This document shows, piece by piece, positions 8,286 through 16,881 of a DNA stretch of 46,809 nt; position 1 is the first letter of the stretch; each line of letters begins with the position of its first letter. The translations under genes were made by a program, and so were the position numbers. The stretch spans positions 1-46,809 of the forward strand of contig CAIKDP010000307.1 in the NCBI GenBank assembly GCA_903826205.1. The letters are read 5' to 3'. The stretch comes from Akkermansiaceae bacterium (lineage in GTDB: Bacteria; Verrucomicrobiota; Verrucomicrobiia; Verrucomicrobiales; Akkermansiaceae). Below the pieces are notes generated by a model. It searched no databases. It saw only the letters and a program-made list of their open reading frames with translations, and had not been told where the DNA came from.

Positions 8286-8876
8286 ATGAACATGCAAGCG
8301 CGAGGATCAATTCGCTGGCAGTGGCATACCGGATGGCTCGCATGGGTGACCGTCGCGGCGACGGGTGTGGCTGCCGAAAGGCTCCCCGCCCAACGGGATG
8401 CCGCGACTCATGAACAACTCGCGCAGCGCCTGCAGCAGGCCCAACAGGAAGATCCGATGCAACGCCTGCCGGAGTCCACAGGCGAGGATCCGGCCAAGAA
8501 CCCGCCACAGGATTTGCTCAGTCAATCTGACGTCCTGTGTTTTGGCGGCATGGCCACCCTCGTGCCCAAGCGTGCGATCCTACGACTGCCGCCGTCCCTG
8601 GCCCAACGGCTGGAATTTATCCGGGGCTCCGCCTTGGTGGGCTGGGCCGAGTTCTATGCCCGCAACCGCGGCTGGATCACCGCCGTGGAAGTGAGCCGCG
8701 CCCAAGCCGAGGGCCATGAACCGCTGGCTGCGGACGTCCTCATGCGCCTCAAGGAAAGCTCGGCGCTGGTGGTGGCCACCTATTTGGGCGGCCCCATCTC
8801 GGTGTTGCCCCCCAAAGTTTCCCCTCCCGAAAAACCGGCCGCCACCGCGGCTCCACCCGCAATGATCAAACCATGA
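8286..8876 (+). CDS. Cassette protein B, copy 2 (exported, unknown)
   Basis: This is 196 residues from the ATG at 8286; a second in-frame ATG at 8292 matches the start of copy 1 better and is equally possible. A hydrophobic N-terminal stretch around residues 13-27 serves as signal. The core PQDLLSQSDVLCFGG.ATLVPKRAIL, VGWAEFYARNRGWIT and EVSRAQAEG is shared with 1910-2482, while the linker before it and the proline-rich tail differ. It lies four bases after gene A and overlaps gene C by ATGA, exactly as in copy 1. No catalytic residues recognised. Confidence 0.78.
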   Translation: MNMQARGSIRWQWHTGWLAWVTVAATGVAAERLPAQRDAATHEQLAQRLQQAQQEDPMQRLPESTGEDPAKNPPQDLLSQSDVLCFGGMATLVPKRAILRLPPSLAQRLEFIRGSALVGWAEFYARNRGWITAVEVSRAQAEGHEPLAADVLMRLKESSALVVATYLGGPISVLPPKVSPPEKPAATAAPPAMIKP

Positions 8877-9895
8877 AAACCATCCTGTCTCGTCTCCTGC
8901 CAGTGATTTTGGCCACTTGCGCGTCGGCCCCGGCCCAATCCGAGGGCTATACCAATTTCATTCGCCAAGTCCAGTTGCCAAGTGGCGTCGTCTGGGACGC
9001 CACCGTGGCCACAAGTGGCTCCCAATTGTCCATGCTGGGCGTGGATGCGGGCGGATCCCGCTTCGAACTCTACACCGTCGAACATGAGTCGTTCGCGAGC
9101 TATCTGTTAGCCACGGCTTATGTCGGCACCTATGTCCCGCTGGCAGCGGTGACGGTCCGCTCGGAGGATCCGTATGGACCGATTGCAAGAACCCGCGCGG
9201 ACCGCCCGATTTATGTCGATGTGGTCGTCTCCGGCCTGCTGACCACCACCACCGCCCCGGCCTCCTCCAAGAGCGTCAAGCTGCTGCGGCATGTGCAATC
9301 ATATGGGAATGACGGCACCGGAGTGGGCATCGACCGCAAGCTGGCCACATTGTTGTCGCAGGCGTCCATCACCAAGAATGGATCCCAGGCACTCACTTAC
9401 GCCTTGACCTCCATTCCCGGCAGCGACCGCACCAAGGTGCGTGGCGAAGAGCGTTTTTCGGTGTACTCGGTGGCGGACTCGCTGGTGGCCGAAACGCAAA
9501 TCGCTTCCAACTATATCCAAGTGTGGCCGGTGGCGAGCGGAACACTTACCGGGATGACCCAGGGGCAGTTGATTCGCCTCACCCTGCCGGTCATCACCGT
9601 CACACTCAGCGACCTGTACCCCAATTCCACGACCTTCGTGCAAGTCTATCATAGCGATCCGGCGCTGGGGGTCACCGGCAGTGTGGTGCCGGGCTCCGCG
9701 CTGGTCGTCAATGATGCCGTGCCACAAAGCCGGGTGCTGACACTTGAGGGCTACGATGCACTGTTTGATAATGATGGCCGCTGGACCATGGAAATCCTCA
9801 CGGTGACGCCGTTTGGCACCGATCGTTTGGCCTATGTCAGCTTTGATATCGAAAAGGTGATCAACGTCAACGGCACCTTCGGGGGCATGGAATGA
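8873..9895 (+). CDS. Cassette protein C, copy 2 (exported, unknown)
   Basis: This is 340 residues, the same length as the copy-1 protein at 2479, with a signal peptide ending near PAQ. Shared blocks include YTNFIRQVQLP, YVGTYVPLAAV, RTRADRPIYVDV, HVQSYGNDGTG and RTKVRGEERFSVYSV. Equal length and even spread of similarity argue for a duplication of the whole cassette with no large deletion in this gene. The 61 bases to the next start hold no gene. In copy 1 the same place is filled by 1.6 kb with the inverted gene and two pseudopilins. Confidence 0.8.
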   Translation: MKTILSRLLPVILATCASAPAQSEGYTNFIRQVQLPSGVVWDATVATSGSQLSMLGVDAGGSRFELYTVEHESFASYLLATAYVGTYVPLAAVTVRSEDPYGPIARTRADRPIYVDVVVSGLLTTTTAPASSKSVKLLRHVQSYGNDGTGVGIDRKLATLLSQASITKNGSQALTYALTSIPGSDRTKVRGEERFSVYSVADSLVAETQIASNYIQVWPVASGTLTGMTQGQLIRLTLPVITVTLSDLYPNSTTFVQVYHSDPALGVTGSVVPGSALVVNDAVPQSRVLTLEGYDALFDNDGRWTMEILTVTPFGTDRLAYVSFDIEKVINVNGTFGGME

Positions 9896-9956
9896 GGCAT
9901 TCCCAACCAGGCAAAGGGCCCGCCTCACGAGGCCCCAACTCAGGCCCCTTGATCCC

Positions 9957-12143
9957 ATGAAAACCTCCCACCGCCAGCGCCGCATCCCGGGCTATACCTC
10001 CTTTCTGCTGGTGCTTGCCATGGGTTCGTTGCTGGGGTTGTTGATGGTGTTTGCTTACCGGCGGGCGTGCAGTTCACAGGCGACCCAAGCCACCGTGCAA
10101 TTGCAATTGGATTATGGCGAGAAGGAGGAGGCCATCCTGCGCTCGATCATGGCCATTGTCCCCAACCGGGCCATCCGCGCCATGCAACATCAATCCAACG
10201 CCAACACCACCAACAGCTACCCCTTGCGCTGGGAAAACATTTTCACCGAGGCGCTGGCCATGGCCAACGCCCGCCAATCCATTGCAAGTGAGATGCAGGC
10301 CTCGCTCGGCACGGCGGGCATGACCGTGGCCAACCCGGGCGATGCTCCCCTGGGCAATCCCAGCCTCATCTTCAAGGCACTTGGCACCGAAACCGGCTAT
10401 GTGTCAGTGGGCATCAACCGCAGCTTGGGCACCGGCTATCCGGCGCCTCTCAGTTGCAGCGATGCCACCGACGCCTCGCGCGACAAGACCTGGCCGATCC
10501 TTTCTAACAAAAAAATTTACGGCACGCTGGCGCAAGGTGGAGTGAGCCTGCCTGTGGCCACTTATCCGAATTTCAACCTCATCAACTACCCTAACATCAA
10601 TTTCGGCTACACGTGTCCCGGCCAACCCTTTGTGGCGAAGCGCAATTGGTGGGCCTTCTCCATGGACCTCTCCGCGCCGGACGCCACCACTACCAAAGCC
10701 GCGCTGTCGCGGCGGGACTTCGTGTTGTCGATATATGAAATCCCCTCCCAGTTGCCGATTTCCGCTTCCTCCTTCATGGCCTTGGGCCAATACGCGGACG
10801 GTGATGCCTGGCAGAATGTCAGCATTGCCGGCGGCATCTTTGCCGGACGCGCCACAGTGGAAGGAACCACCGCCCTTACGGCGCTGGCAACCCGCCGTGG
10901 CGCCTCCTTGTCCGCCGACACCACGGTCGGTGGTCAAAGTTTCACCGGGGACCCGCTCACGCCAGGAGTGCGCGAGGCCTATCAACTCACCCACGGGGAT
11001 TTTTTCCCGGTTTCGCTGGCATCCGAGAGCGGTCGCGCGGCCTTTATCCCGATCAACCGCGGCACGGATTATTTCGACCGTTTCGCCACCGCCAATGCCG
11101 CCGAAACCAGTGTGTTGTCATCCACCACCTGGAATAATTATTCCGTCGGTGCCCTGCAATGCACGATGCGGCTGGATATCACCGACGTGGTGAGCGCAAC
11201 GAACTCGCCACCGAATTACACACCGACCAAGCTGCGGTTCTCGTATTTGAAACCCGGCGACGTCCGGGCAGAGCAAGTCTTTTCCATGAGCGCCCCCTCA
11301 TCCACCACCTTGCCGAGTGATTTCACGACCACCTACAAGGATGGCACGACCGTCAACTTCGGCACCACCGCGGTCGATTTGGCTTATGGCGCAACCGGCA
11401 AGTTTCTCTATAAGTCGAACCAGACCGGCTCGATCAAATTCGACAAGGCCACCTTCGGGGATCCGGGCGGCAAAGCCCCCAAGGGTGGCTATTCCGGCTA
11501 TTCCAGACTGAGCCGTCCGTTTGACATCCGCAGCCTGGGTTCCACCGGCAAGCCCTGCATCGCGATCTATCCCAAGCGCTTCGCCGGGTTTCTGGCTGCG
11601 TTGGGGGCGGACACCACCGCCAAGAATCACTCGTTGGTGGTCAACGTGGACTACACCGCAACCGGCAACACGGGCCTGCCCATCCCCGCCATTCCTTGCA
11701 CTGATTTGGATTACGGCATCATCCTGCAGGAATGCGACAACCTGACGTCGTTCACCAAGGGCTTCTCCCTGGTGACCAACCTGCGCCTCTACATCGGGGA
11801 TGATTTCAATACGGTCGCCACCACACCGCCGTCCGGCTTCACCCCGGTGGGCCTGTATTATCCGCCCTGTTCGGTCTTTTCTCCGGAAAAGCGCTACGGC
11901 GTGGATCTGATTCCGTTCGGGGTGAATTTCTCCGGACAAGTGGATTCCCTCGCCAGTGAATCCGCCACCCATCCCGTCCGCCCGCTGGATTCAAAGGTAC
12001 TGGATGGTTCCGCGGTGGCTGCCAACCGGATTCATGTCAACTTGCGACCGATCACCCACCCGGCCGAACTGCCGCCCATCTCCATGATGAACTGGCTGGT
12101 GCTGCTTGAAGAGCGCAAACGCGAATTCCACTCCGGCTTCTAA
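9957..12143 (+). CDS. Large pilin-like cassette protein X, copy 2
   Basis: This 728-residue protein is homologous along its length to 5136-7310. The basic leader RQRRIPG precedes YTSFLLVLAMGSLLGLLMVF, so the likely mature first residue is Tyr and position 5 is again not Glu. YGEKEEAILRSIMAIVPNRAIRAM follows. Cysteine-containing blocks (CIAIYPKRF, ILQEC, YYPPC) are conserved. Divergence is strongest around residues 410-520, where both the sequence and short gaps differ. The gene closes the cassette and is followed by a terminator-like structure. It may encode an alternative tip head; that is inference from the duplication. Confidence 0.75.
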   Translation: MKTSHRQRRIPGYTSFLLVLAMGSLLGLLMVFAYRRACSSQATQATVQLQLDYGEKEEAILRSIMAIVPNRAIRAMQHQSNANTTNSYPLRWENIFTEALAMANARQSIASEMQASLGTAGMTVANPGDAPLGNPSLIFKALGTETGYVSVGINRSLGTGYPAPLSCSDATDASRDKTWPILSNKKIYGTLAQGGVSLPVATYPNFNLINYPNINFGYTCPGQPFVAKRNWWAFSMDLSAPDATTTKAALSRRDFVLSIYEIPSQLPISASSFMALGQYADGDAWQNVSIAGGIFAGRATVEGTTALTALATRRGASLSADTTVGGQSFTGDPLTPGVREAYQLTHGDFFPVSLASESGRAAFIPINRGTDYFDRFATANAAETSVLSSTTWNNYSVGALQCTMRLDITDVVSATNSPPNYTPTKLRFSYLKPGDVRAEQVFSMSAPSSTTLPSDFTTTYKDGTTVNFGTTAVDLAYGATGKFLYKSNQTGSIKFDKATFGDPGGKAPKGGYSGYSRLSRPFDIRSLGSTGKPCIAIYPKRFAGFLAALGADTTAKNHSLVVNVDYTATGNTGLPIPAIPCTDLDYGIILQECDNLTSFTKGFSLVTNLRLYIGDDFNTVATTPPSGFTPVGLYYPPCSVFSPEKRYGVDLIPFGVNFSGQVDSLASESATHPVRPLDSKVLDGSAVAANRIHVNLRPITHPAELPPISMMNWLVLLEERKREFHSGF

Positions 12144-12204
12144 CCCCAACATGCCGGAACCGCCCACCCACCTCACGACCGCAGCTACCGGCCCGCCGTC
12201 ACCG

Positions 12205-12243
12205 ACCGCAATTTACAAAAAAAATGCGGTTTTTTTGTAAATT
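12205..12243 (+). terminator. Terminator-like overlapping hairpins after cassette copy 2
   Basis: Two hairpins that exclude each other share this stretch. One pairs ACCGCA (12205-12210) with TGCGGT (12225-12230) and is followed by a run of T, as in an intrinsic terminator. The other is a perfect 14-bp AT-rich stem (12210-12223 with 12230-12243, 6-base loop). It lies 61 bases after the stop of the large X gene. Confidence 0.6.
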
Positions 12244-12652
12244 AGTGGCTTTTCGAGTTGCCATTCAGGGAAAACTATCGTTTCTGATAAATGACACATT
12301 TGCCGTAACAATTAATTTCACCTCATTACCCACTTCTTCTTACCAATGGCCGCAGTCCAGTCTCCCTCGATGCATGTCGCAGTGCCAAGACTCTTGATGA
12401 AAACCGGTGGGAAAGCCGGGCATGAGAGCGCGGGGAGCCGCCAGAAATCGTCCGCCACGGCAAGGGCGTGGGGCGGTCCGGGCGTAGTTCAAATGGTGAC
12501 ACGCTTATCACAAACCCCATACTAGCCAGACCTCTGAAATTCCCGTAGTCTGGGCACATCAAATCAGTGAGCTGATACCCGCCCAAAGACAAACCCGCCC
12601 CGCAGCTCAATAATTTTTTTGAATCCATCCCTGTCGGTTCTATTATCCAGCC
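12244..12652. other. Gene-free stretch before the membrane protein gene
   Basis: About 400 bases without a convincing gene. A 100-residue open frame on the minus strand (12326-12628) lacks any recognisable protein feature. The middle part, around 12400-12500, is GC-rich and can fold locally (CCGCC with GGCGG around a GC-rich loop). The flanks are AT-richer. It may be a decayed element or a long untranslated leader; I cannot identify it. Confidence 0.35.
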
Positions 12653-13420
12653 ATGAGACTTTTCCGACTTACTTTCGCGACCCTCTTGCAGCGCAAGTCA
12701 TGGGTCATCTGCGGTCTCGCCGTCATCGCCCTGCCCTTTGCCCTGCCGCTGCTTTCCAGCGCCACGGAGAAGCCGATTCTGGTCCAACCCGCCCGCTTGT
12801 TGGCGGCTTGGAACACGCTCTGGATCTGCACCCTGCTGTGGGGCCTGTTCACAGCCGCCCGCCAAGGGGAAGACAATGCCAAGTCCGGCTTGGGCGAATA
12901 CTTCCTGACCACCGGCGTCTCCGCCAACCGCCAGTTGTTTGAAATCTGGCTCGCGCTATTCAGCTTCATCGCGCCCCTGACCCTCGCCACGGCTGCCATT
13001 TGCCAATGGGGGGCCTGCCCCGCCGACCCCGCCGAACATTCGATGTGGTGGCTGCTCAACCTGCAATATACCGGACTCTTCCTGCTGGTCATCGCGCCGC
13101 TGTTGATGCTGGCCATCGCCCTCTCCTCGCGCTTTGGCAGCATCGCCGGTTTCTCCATCACGCTCGGCCTCACCCTCTACGGCCTGTGGGGCATCGGCTA
13201 CCTCGACAACATGCTCAAACTCGAGGAAAATCCAGTGTTGCAAGGCCTTTGGTTGTACTCACCCCACTACGCCTTGGCCGATCTCACCCAGCGTCTTTAC
13301 TTCAAGAACGGAGCTCTGCCGTCTGCGACCTTCGGGTCCATGGTGCTATATTTTACCGGCATTCTTGCCGTATATACGGGCCTCTCCCGCCTGTGCTTCC
13401 GCACCCAACATTTCTCCTGA
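12653..13420 (+). CDS. Integral membrane protein, ABC-2 permease-like
   Basis: This 255-residue protein has six likely membrane segments (near residues 15-35, 52-68, 95-118, 135-158, 160-182 and 228-246) with short loops. The layout and length match ABC-2-type transporter permeases such as those of the GldF or NosY kind, but no ATPase partner lies next to it, so the link is tentative. The gene begins after a 509-base gap and is followed eight bases later by the gene at 13429, so they probably share a transcript. The substrate cannot be inferred. Confidence 0.65.
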   Translation: MRLFRLTFATLLQRKSWVICGLAVIALPFALPLLSSATEKPILVQPARLLAAWNTLWICTLLWGLFTAARQGEDNAKSGLGEYFLTTGVSANRQLFEIWLALFSFIAPLTLATAAICQWGACPADPAEHSMWWLLNLQYTGLFLLVIAPLLMLAIALSSRFGSIAGFSITLGLTLYGLWGIGYLDNMLKLEENPVLQGLWLYSPHYALADLTQRLYFKNGALPSATFGSMVLYFTGILAVYTGLSRLCFRTQHFS

Positions 13421-13428
13421 TTCCTGCC

Positions 13429-14322
13429 ATGTCACGCCTCTCATCGCATGTCATTTCCACCGCCCTCATGGGTGCGGGCGGACTGGCTTGGGTGTTTGCG
13501 GGTCGCCCGCTGCTGGCCAATCCCGACCTCAACGCGCCTTTGAACCCGTTCGGCATCAACGGCAGCCCCTATGGCGAGGTGTTCGCCATGGCGATGCAAG
13601 GACCCATCGATACCTATTTCGACGCCGGAATGGCCGGCAACCCGTCGCCAACCGCAGCGGGCGAGGAAGTCGACGTGCACGAACCCGCGGCCAACGCAGC
13701 GACAAAGACCCAGACAGGACCCACTTCATGGAGGTTGCGCTTAGGGAACCTGCTCCACTCCTTGGACAAGGCCAGCGTGGCGCGCACCAACCCCAAGGCC
13801 CCCAGTGAAGCGCTCAAACGCCATCTCCGGCGCGATGCCGAAGACAAACTCCGCTTCGCCTATCAACTCGATCCGGCCCATTACGGAAACTACAACTCGT
13901 TGCATTTTTTCCTCACGGAACCGGCGGTCGGCACCCACCCGGAGCTCACCCCATCGGCCGCCAAACTTGCTCAAGACACCATTGAGTACTGCCTGCGTCA
14001 AGAGCATGACCCACGTCCCGCGCTCACCGCCGCCGCCGCCGCCACCAACATCCTGCACCTGATGTTCAGCGATCAGCATAATGACTCGCCAAGGTATAAC
14101 ACGACCCAGATGCGCCAATGCCTGACCCTCCTCGATCAATGCACCGCCCGCTACGTCGCCACTTCCCGGGAATGGGACGAATCGAAAAACTGGGAACTCC
14201 TCTCGCCCCAACGCATCACAGAATGCGAAATGCGCTTTCAATTCATCGGCAAAATCCGCGATGCCGCCGAAAAAACCATCATCCGCCTCGAACACGAAGC
14301 CCAAGCAAAACCAAAATCCTAA
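13429..14322 (+). CDS. Unknown protein with N-terminal hydrophobic segment
   Basis: The ATG at 13429 gives 297 residues. The first 28 residues include a hydrophobic stretch (ISTALMGAGGLAWVFAG), a signal peptide or membrane anchor. The remainder is mostly helical and charged, with FAYQLDPAHYGNYNSLHFFL and repeated helix-like segments reminiscent of TPR or other alpha-solenoid folds, though no repeat can be counted with confidence. It follows the permease-like gene by eight bases and precedes the PilT-type ATPase by 22. It could be a periplasmic part of the same transporter or an accessory of the pilus. I do not recognise the family. Confidence 0.6.
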   Translation: MSRLSSHVISTALMGAGGLAWVFAGRPLLANPDLNAPLNPFGINGSPYGEVFAMAMQGPIDTYFDAGMAGNPSPTAAGEEVDVHEPAANAATKTQTGPTSWRLRLGNLLHSLDKASVARTNPKAPSEALKRHLRRDAEDKLRFAYQLDPAHYGNYNSLHFFLTEPAVGTHPELTPSAAKLAQDTIEYCLRQEHDPRPALTAAAAATNILHLMFSDQHNDSPRYNTTQMRQCLTLLDQCTARYVATSREWDESKNWELLSPQRITECEMRFQFIGKIRDAAEKTIIRLEHEAQAKPKS

Positions 14323-14344
14323 ATTTCATACTTTTCTTCCGCCC

Positions 14345-15622
14345 ATGTCCGTCTTCGCCACCACTCTCGAACCACCACCACTGCCAGGGCATGCGCAGAC
14401 GGTGGCTGCGGTGCGTTTTGCGGCGGGCATGAATGGCAGGGAGTTGCTCGGGATCATTTTCCGCGTCTGCAGCGAATTGAAGGTTTCCGACATTCAGATG
14501 CGGGCCGCCCGCCCGGTCTATATCCATACCAACAAAGGCATGGAGAAACTCGATTTCCTCGGCATTCTCTCCCCCGCGCAGATGGATGCCATCCTCAAGG
14601 AACTCATCAGCAACCGCGAAAGCGGCAGCCATGGCTTCGGCCAGGATCAAGACCTCGACCAGCGCGTCGATGAGAAAATCCATCTGGCCATTGCCGATTT
14701 CGCCAAGACCCGGGTCGCGGATTTCTCTTGCGATGGGATCCCGATGGGGGCCAACGGCGAACGCTCCGGCCGTCTCCGTATCCAAGCCCACCTCAGTTCG
14801 TCCGGCCTTGGCATCACCTGCCGTATCCTCAGCGACTCCATCCCGGAACTCGAAGTCCTTGGCATCGACCCCGACACGACTTCCACCCTGCGCCATTGCG
14901 TCCTCAAGCGCGCCGGACTCTGCCTCGTCACCGGCCCCACCGGTTCGGGCAAATCCACCACGCTTGCCTCCCTCATAGACTGGTTGCGCCGGCACCATCC
15001 CAAACACATCGTCACCGTCGAGGACCCCATCGAGTACCAATATCTGGATGACATGGACGACCCGGAATACCCCGGCCATCGCATCCCCTCACCCAGCATC
15101 ATCACCCAGCAGGAAGTTGGGCGGGACGTGCATTCCTACCGTCAGGGCCTCAAGGATGTGTTGCGCAAGGCTCCCCACGTCATCCTGCTTGGGGAAATCC
15201 GGGATCGCGAGGCCATGGAAACCTGCATGGAAGCCGCCCAAACCGGCCACTTGGTTCTTTCCACCCTGCACACCACCGGCGCCGTTAAAACCATCGGCCG
15301 CATCCTCGAACTCTATCCGAAGGAAAGCCACACCGCCGTCCTCAGCCGCCTCGCGGAAGTCCTCATCTTCATCCACTCCCAAGGCCTCCTGGCCGGCATC
15401 CAGCGCCGCGTGCTCACCTACGAATTTCTCCACAACAACGACGATGCCATCGCCAGCGCCATCGCCAACTACGACGGCGGCGCCCGCTCGCTAGAGGACG
15501 TGATCCGCCGCACCGGCAACATCGAATGGGATACCAACCTCCGCCGCCTCCTCAAACAAGGGCTCATCACCCATGAAACCTTCGAGAACGCCAAAATGAA
15601 CCGCAATGACGATGCCACATAA
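14345..15622 (+). CDS. pilT: PilT-type pilus retraction ATPase
   Basis: This is 425 residues from the ATG at 14345; upstream codons in the same frame look untranslated. It is a secretion ATPase of the PilT/GspE superfamily. Walker A is GPTGSGKST at about 197-205. The Asp box follows as TVEDPIEY. Walker B is VILLGEIRD at about 279-287, and the His box is GHLVLSTLHTT. No CxxC zinc pairs are present and the N-terminal domain is short, which fits PilT (retraction) rather than PilB (extension). It acts at the cytoplasmic side of the inner membrane and powers pilin removal. The PilB-type partner lies at 22290. A long SDI(Q)-type N-domain and an insert after the Asp box (DDMDDPEYPGHR) are noteworthy. 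Confidence 0.88.
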   Translation: MSVFATTLEPPPLPGHAQTVAAVRFAAGMNGRELLGIIFRVCSELKVSDIQMRAARPVYIHTNKGMEKLDFLGILSPAQMDAILKELISNRESGSHGFGQDQDLDQRVDEKIHLAIADFAKTRVADFSCDGIPMGANGERSGRLRIQAHLSSSGLGITCRILSDSIPELEVLGIDPDTTSTLRHCVLKRAGLCLVTGPTGSGKSTTLASLIDWLRRHHPKHIVTVEDPIEYQYLDDMDDPEYPGHRIPSPSIITQQEVGRDVHSYRQGLKDVLRKAPHVILLGEIRDREAMETCMEAAQTGHLVLSTLHTTGAVKTIGRILELYPKESHTAVLSRLAEVLIFIHSQGLLAGIQRRVLTYEFLHNNDDAIASAIANYDGGARSLEDVIRRTGNIEWDTNLRRLLKQGLITHETFENAKMNRNDDAT

Positions 15623-15824
15623 TCACCGGTCATTGGTCACTCGTTGTTAGGACACAATCCGCCGCCCCCTTTCTTTTTCTTCCCAATGACCAGCGCCCCC
15701 CTTTCCGTGACTGCCAAAACGAGCCAAAGAATTCAACCCCCTGCGAAACGCCAGGCAGCCCCCCAGACAAAACGAGTAATAAAAAACATAGACAGAACAG
15801 AACAACATATATAGAAACACCATC

Positions 15825-16226
15825 ATGAAACTAACACAAACACCAAGCATCAAGCGCAAGTCCGGTATGACCCTCCTCGAACTGACGGTCGTCATCCTCG
15901 TCCTGCTCTCCCTCATCGCAATCCTCTTTGTCGGCGCCCGCGCCTGGAAAAAGGGTTCGGACCGTGCCGCCTGCATTCTCAACATCCGTAACGTCCAACA
16001 GGCCGTGCGCGGACATCAGAACATGAATAACCTTGCCTTGGCCGCCTCGTTGACCGCGGCAACCATTTATTCTGCCGATGGCACCGCGTATTTGAAAACA
16101 CCGGCATGCCCGGCCGGCGGCACCTACTCTCCGGGTTCCGAAGTGCCTGCCTATGGCACTCTCTACATTTCATGCTCGCTGGCAACTTCTGACAACCACG
16201 TGCCAACAGGATATGGCGATTGGTAA
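15825..16226 (+). CDS. Major type IV pilin-like protein, tandem copy 1
   Basis: This 133-residue prepilin has a 14-residue basic leader ending KRKSG, then MTLLELTVVILVLLSLIAILF. Cleavage after Gly14 gives mature Met1 and Glu5; Met in place of Phe at position 1 is common in some pilins. Cysteines at 50, 95 and 117 are present, and the last two could close a C-terminal disulfide loop. The leader upstream is A-rich and has no Shine-Dalgarno site. Position and size match the Akkermansia Amuc_1102 pilin. The next gene is a near-copy 520 bases downstream. The 202 bases before it hold a 9-bp inverted repeat (15628-15636 with 15683-15691) but no gene. Confidence 0.85.
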   Translation: MKLTQTPSIKRKSGMTLLELTVVILVLLSLIAILFVGARAWKKGSDRAACILNIRNVQQAVRGHQNMNNLALAASLTAATIYSADGTAYLKTPACPAGGTYSPGSEVPAYGTLYISCSLATSDNHVPTGYGDW

Positions 16227-16262
16227 TAAAATCTCATCCCCCATTACGGGAACTTAATTTCC

Positions 16263-16291
16263 CGGCCCGCCTGCCCTTAGCGGGCGGGCCG
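16263..16291 (+). terminator. GC-rich hairpin after pilin copy 1
   Basis: A 12-bp stem (16263-16274 with 16280-16291, one G-T wobble, 5-base loop) sits 36 bases after the stop. No T-run follows, so it may limit readthrough or protect the mRNA 3' end rather than fully stop transcription. Confidence 0.6.
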
Positions 16292-16344
16292 ACTCCATAG
16301 AAAAAACAGACAATACTAAACAGCATACATAGACAGACATCATT

Positions 16345-16746
16345 ATGAAACTAACACAAACACCAAGCATCAAGCGCAAGTCCGGTATGACCCTCCTCGA
16401 ACTGACGGTCGTCATCCTCGTCCTGCTCTCCCTCATCGCGATCCTCTTCGTCGGCGCCCGCGCCTGGAAAAAGGGTTCGGACCGTGCCGCCTGCATCCTC
16501 AACATCCGCAACGTCCAACAGGCCGTGCGCGGACATCAGAACATGAATAACCTTGCCCTGGCCGCCACATTGGCCCCGGCAACCATTTATTCTGCCGATG
16601 GCAGCGCGTATTTGAAAACGCCAGCCTGCCCGGCCGGTGGTACATATACGCCGGGATCCACGGTGCCTTCCTACGGCGTGCTCTACATTTCATGCTCGTT
16701 GTCGACTTCTGACAATCACGTCCCAACCGGATATGGCGATTGGTAA
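16345..16746 (+). CDS. Major type IV pilin-like protein, tandem copy 2
   Basis: This is 133 residues, identical to the product of 15825-16226 over residues 1-74. There are nine substitutions overall: positions 75, 77, 78, 87, 102, 106, 109, 112 and 120. The prepilin signal, Glu5 and all three cysteines are kept. The A-rich leader is similar to that of copy 1 (a CATAGACAG stretch occurs in both). Differences limited to the exposed C-terminal domain suggest two pilin variants that can co-assemble. A strong hairpin follows at 16782. Whether both are expressed cannot be told from sequence. Confidence 0.85.
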   Translation: MKLTQTPSIKRKSGMTLLELTVVILVLLSLIAILFVGARAWKKGSDRAACILNIRNVQQAVRGHQNMNNLALAATLAPATIYSADGSAYLKTPACPAGGTYTPGSTVPSYGVLYISCSLSTSDNHVPTGYGDW

Positions 16747-16781
16747 GCATCTGATTCCCCATTGAGGGGACTTAATCCAAC

Positions 16782-16810
16782 GGCTCGCCTGCCCATATGG
16801 CAGGCGAGCC
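16782..16810 (+). terminator. GC-rich hairpin after pilin copy 2
   Basis: A perfect 12-bp stem (16782-16793 with 16799-16810) with loop CATAT lies 35 bases after the pilin stop. The sequence just before it (CCCCATTGAGGGGACTTAAT) resembles that before the hairpin after copy 1. It likely sets a high pilin-to-machinery ratio by ending most transcripts here. Confidence 0.65.
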
Positions 16811-16881
16811 CTCTCGTTGTCGAGGCTGCTGTTGCCAAATCGGCGGCCGCAATTTAAACCAGCCTCTTGTCATCCAGTCCC

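Noticed and set aside
12400..12500. Possible group II intron or transposon remnant
   Set aside because: A few stretches recall intron ends, but I could not find domain V, a reverse transcriptase or inverted ends.
12326..12628. 100-codon minus-strand open frame in the gap
   Set aside because: No signal, domain or good start; composition looks like noncoding DNA. A decayed element remains possible.
15628..15691. Nine-bp inverted repeat before the pilin genes as operator
   Set aside because: The arms are 46 bases apart and nothing links them to a known regulator, so it may be chance.
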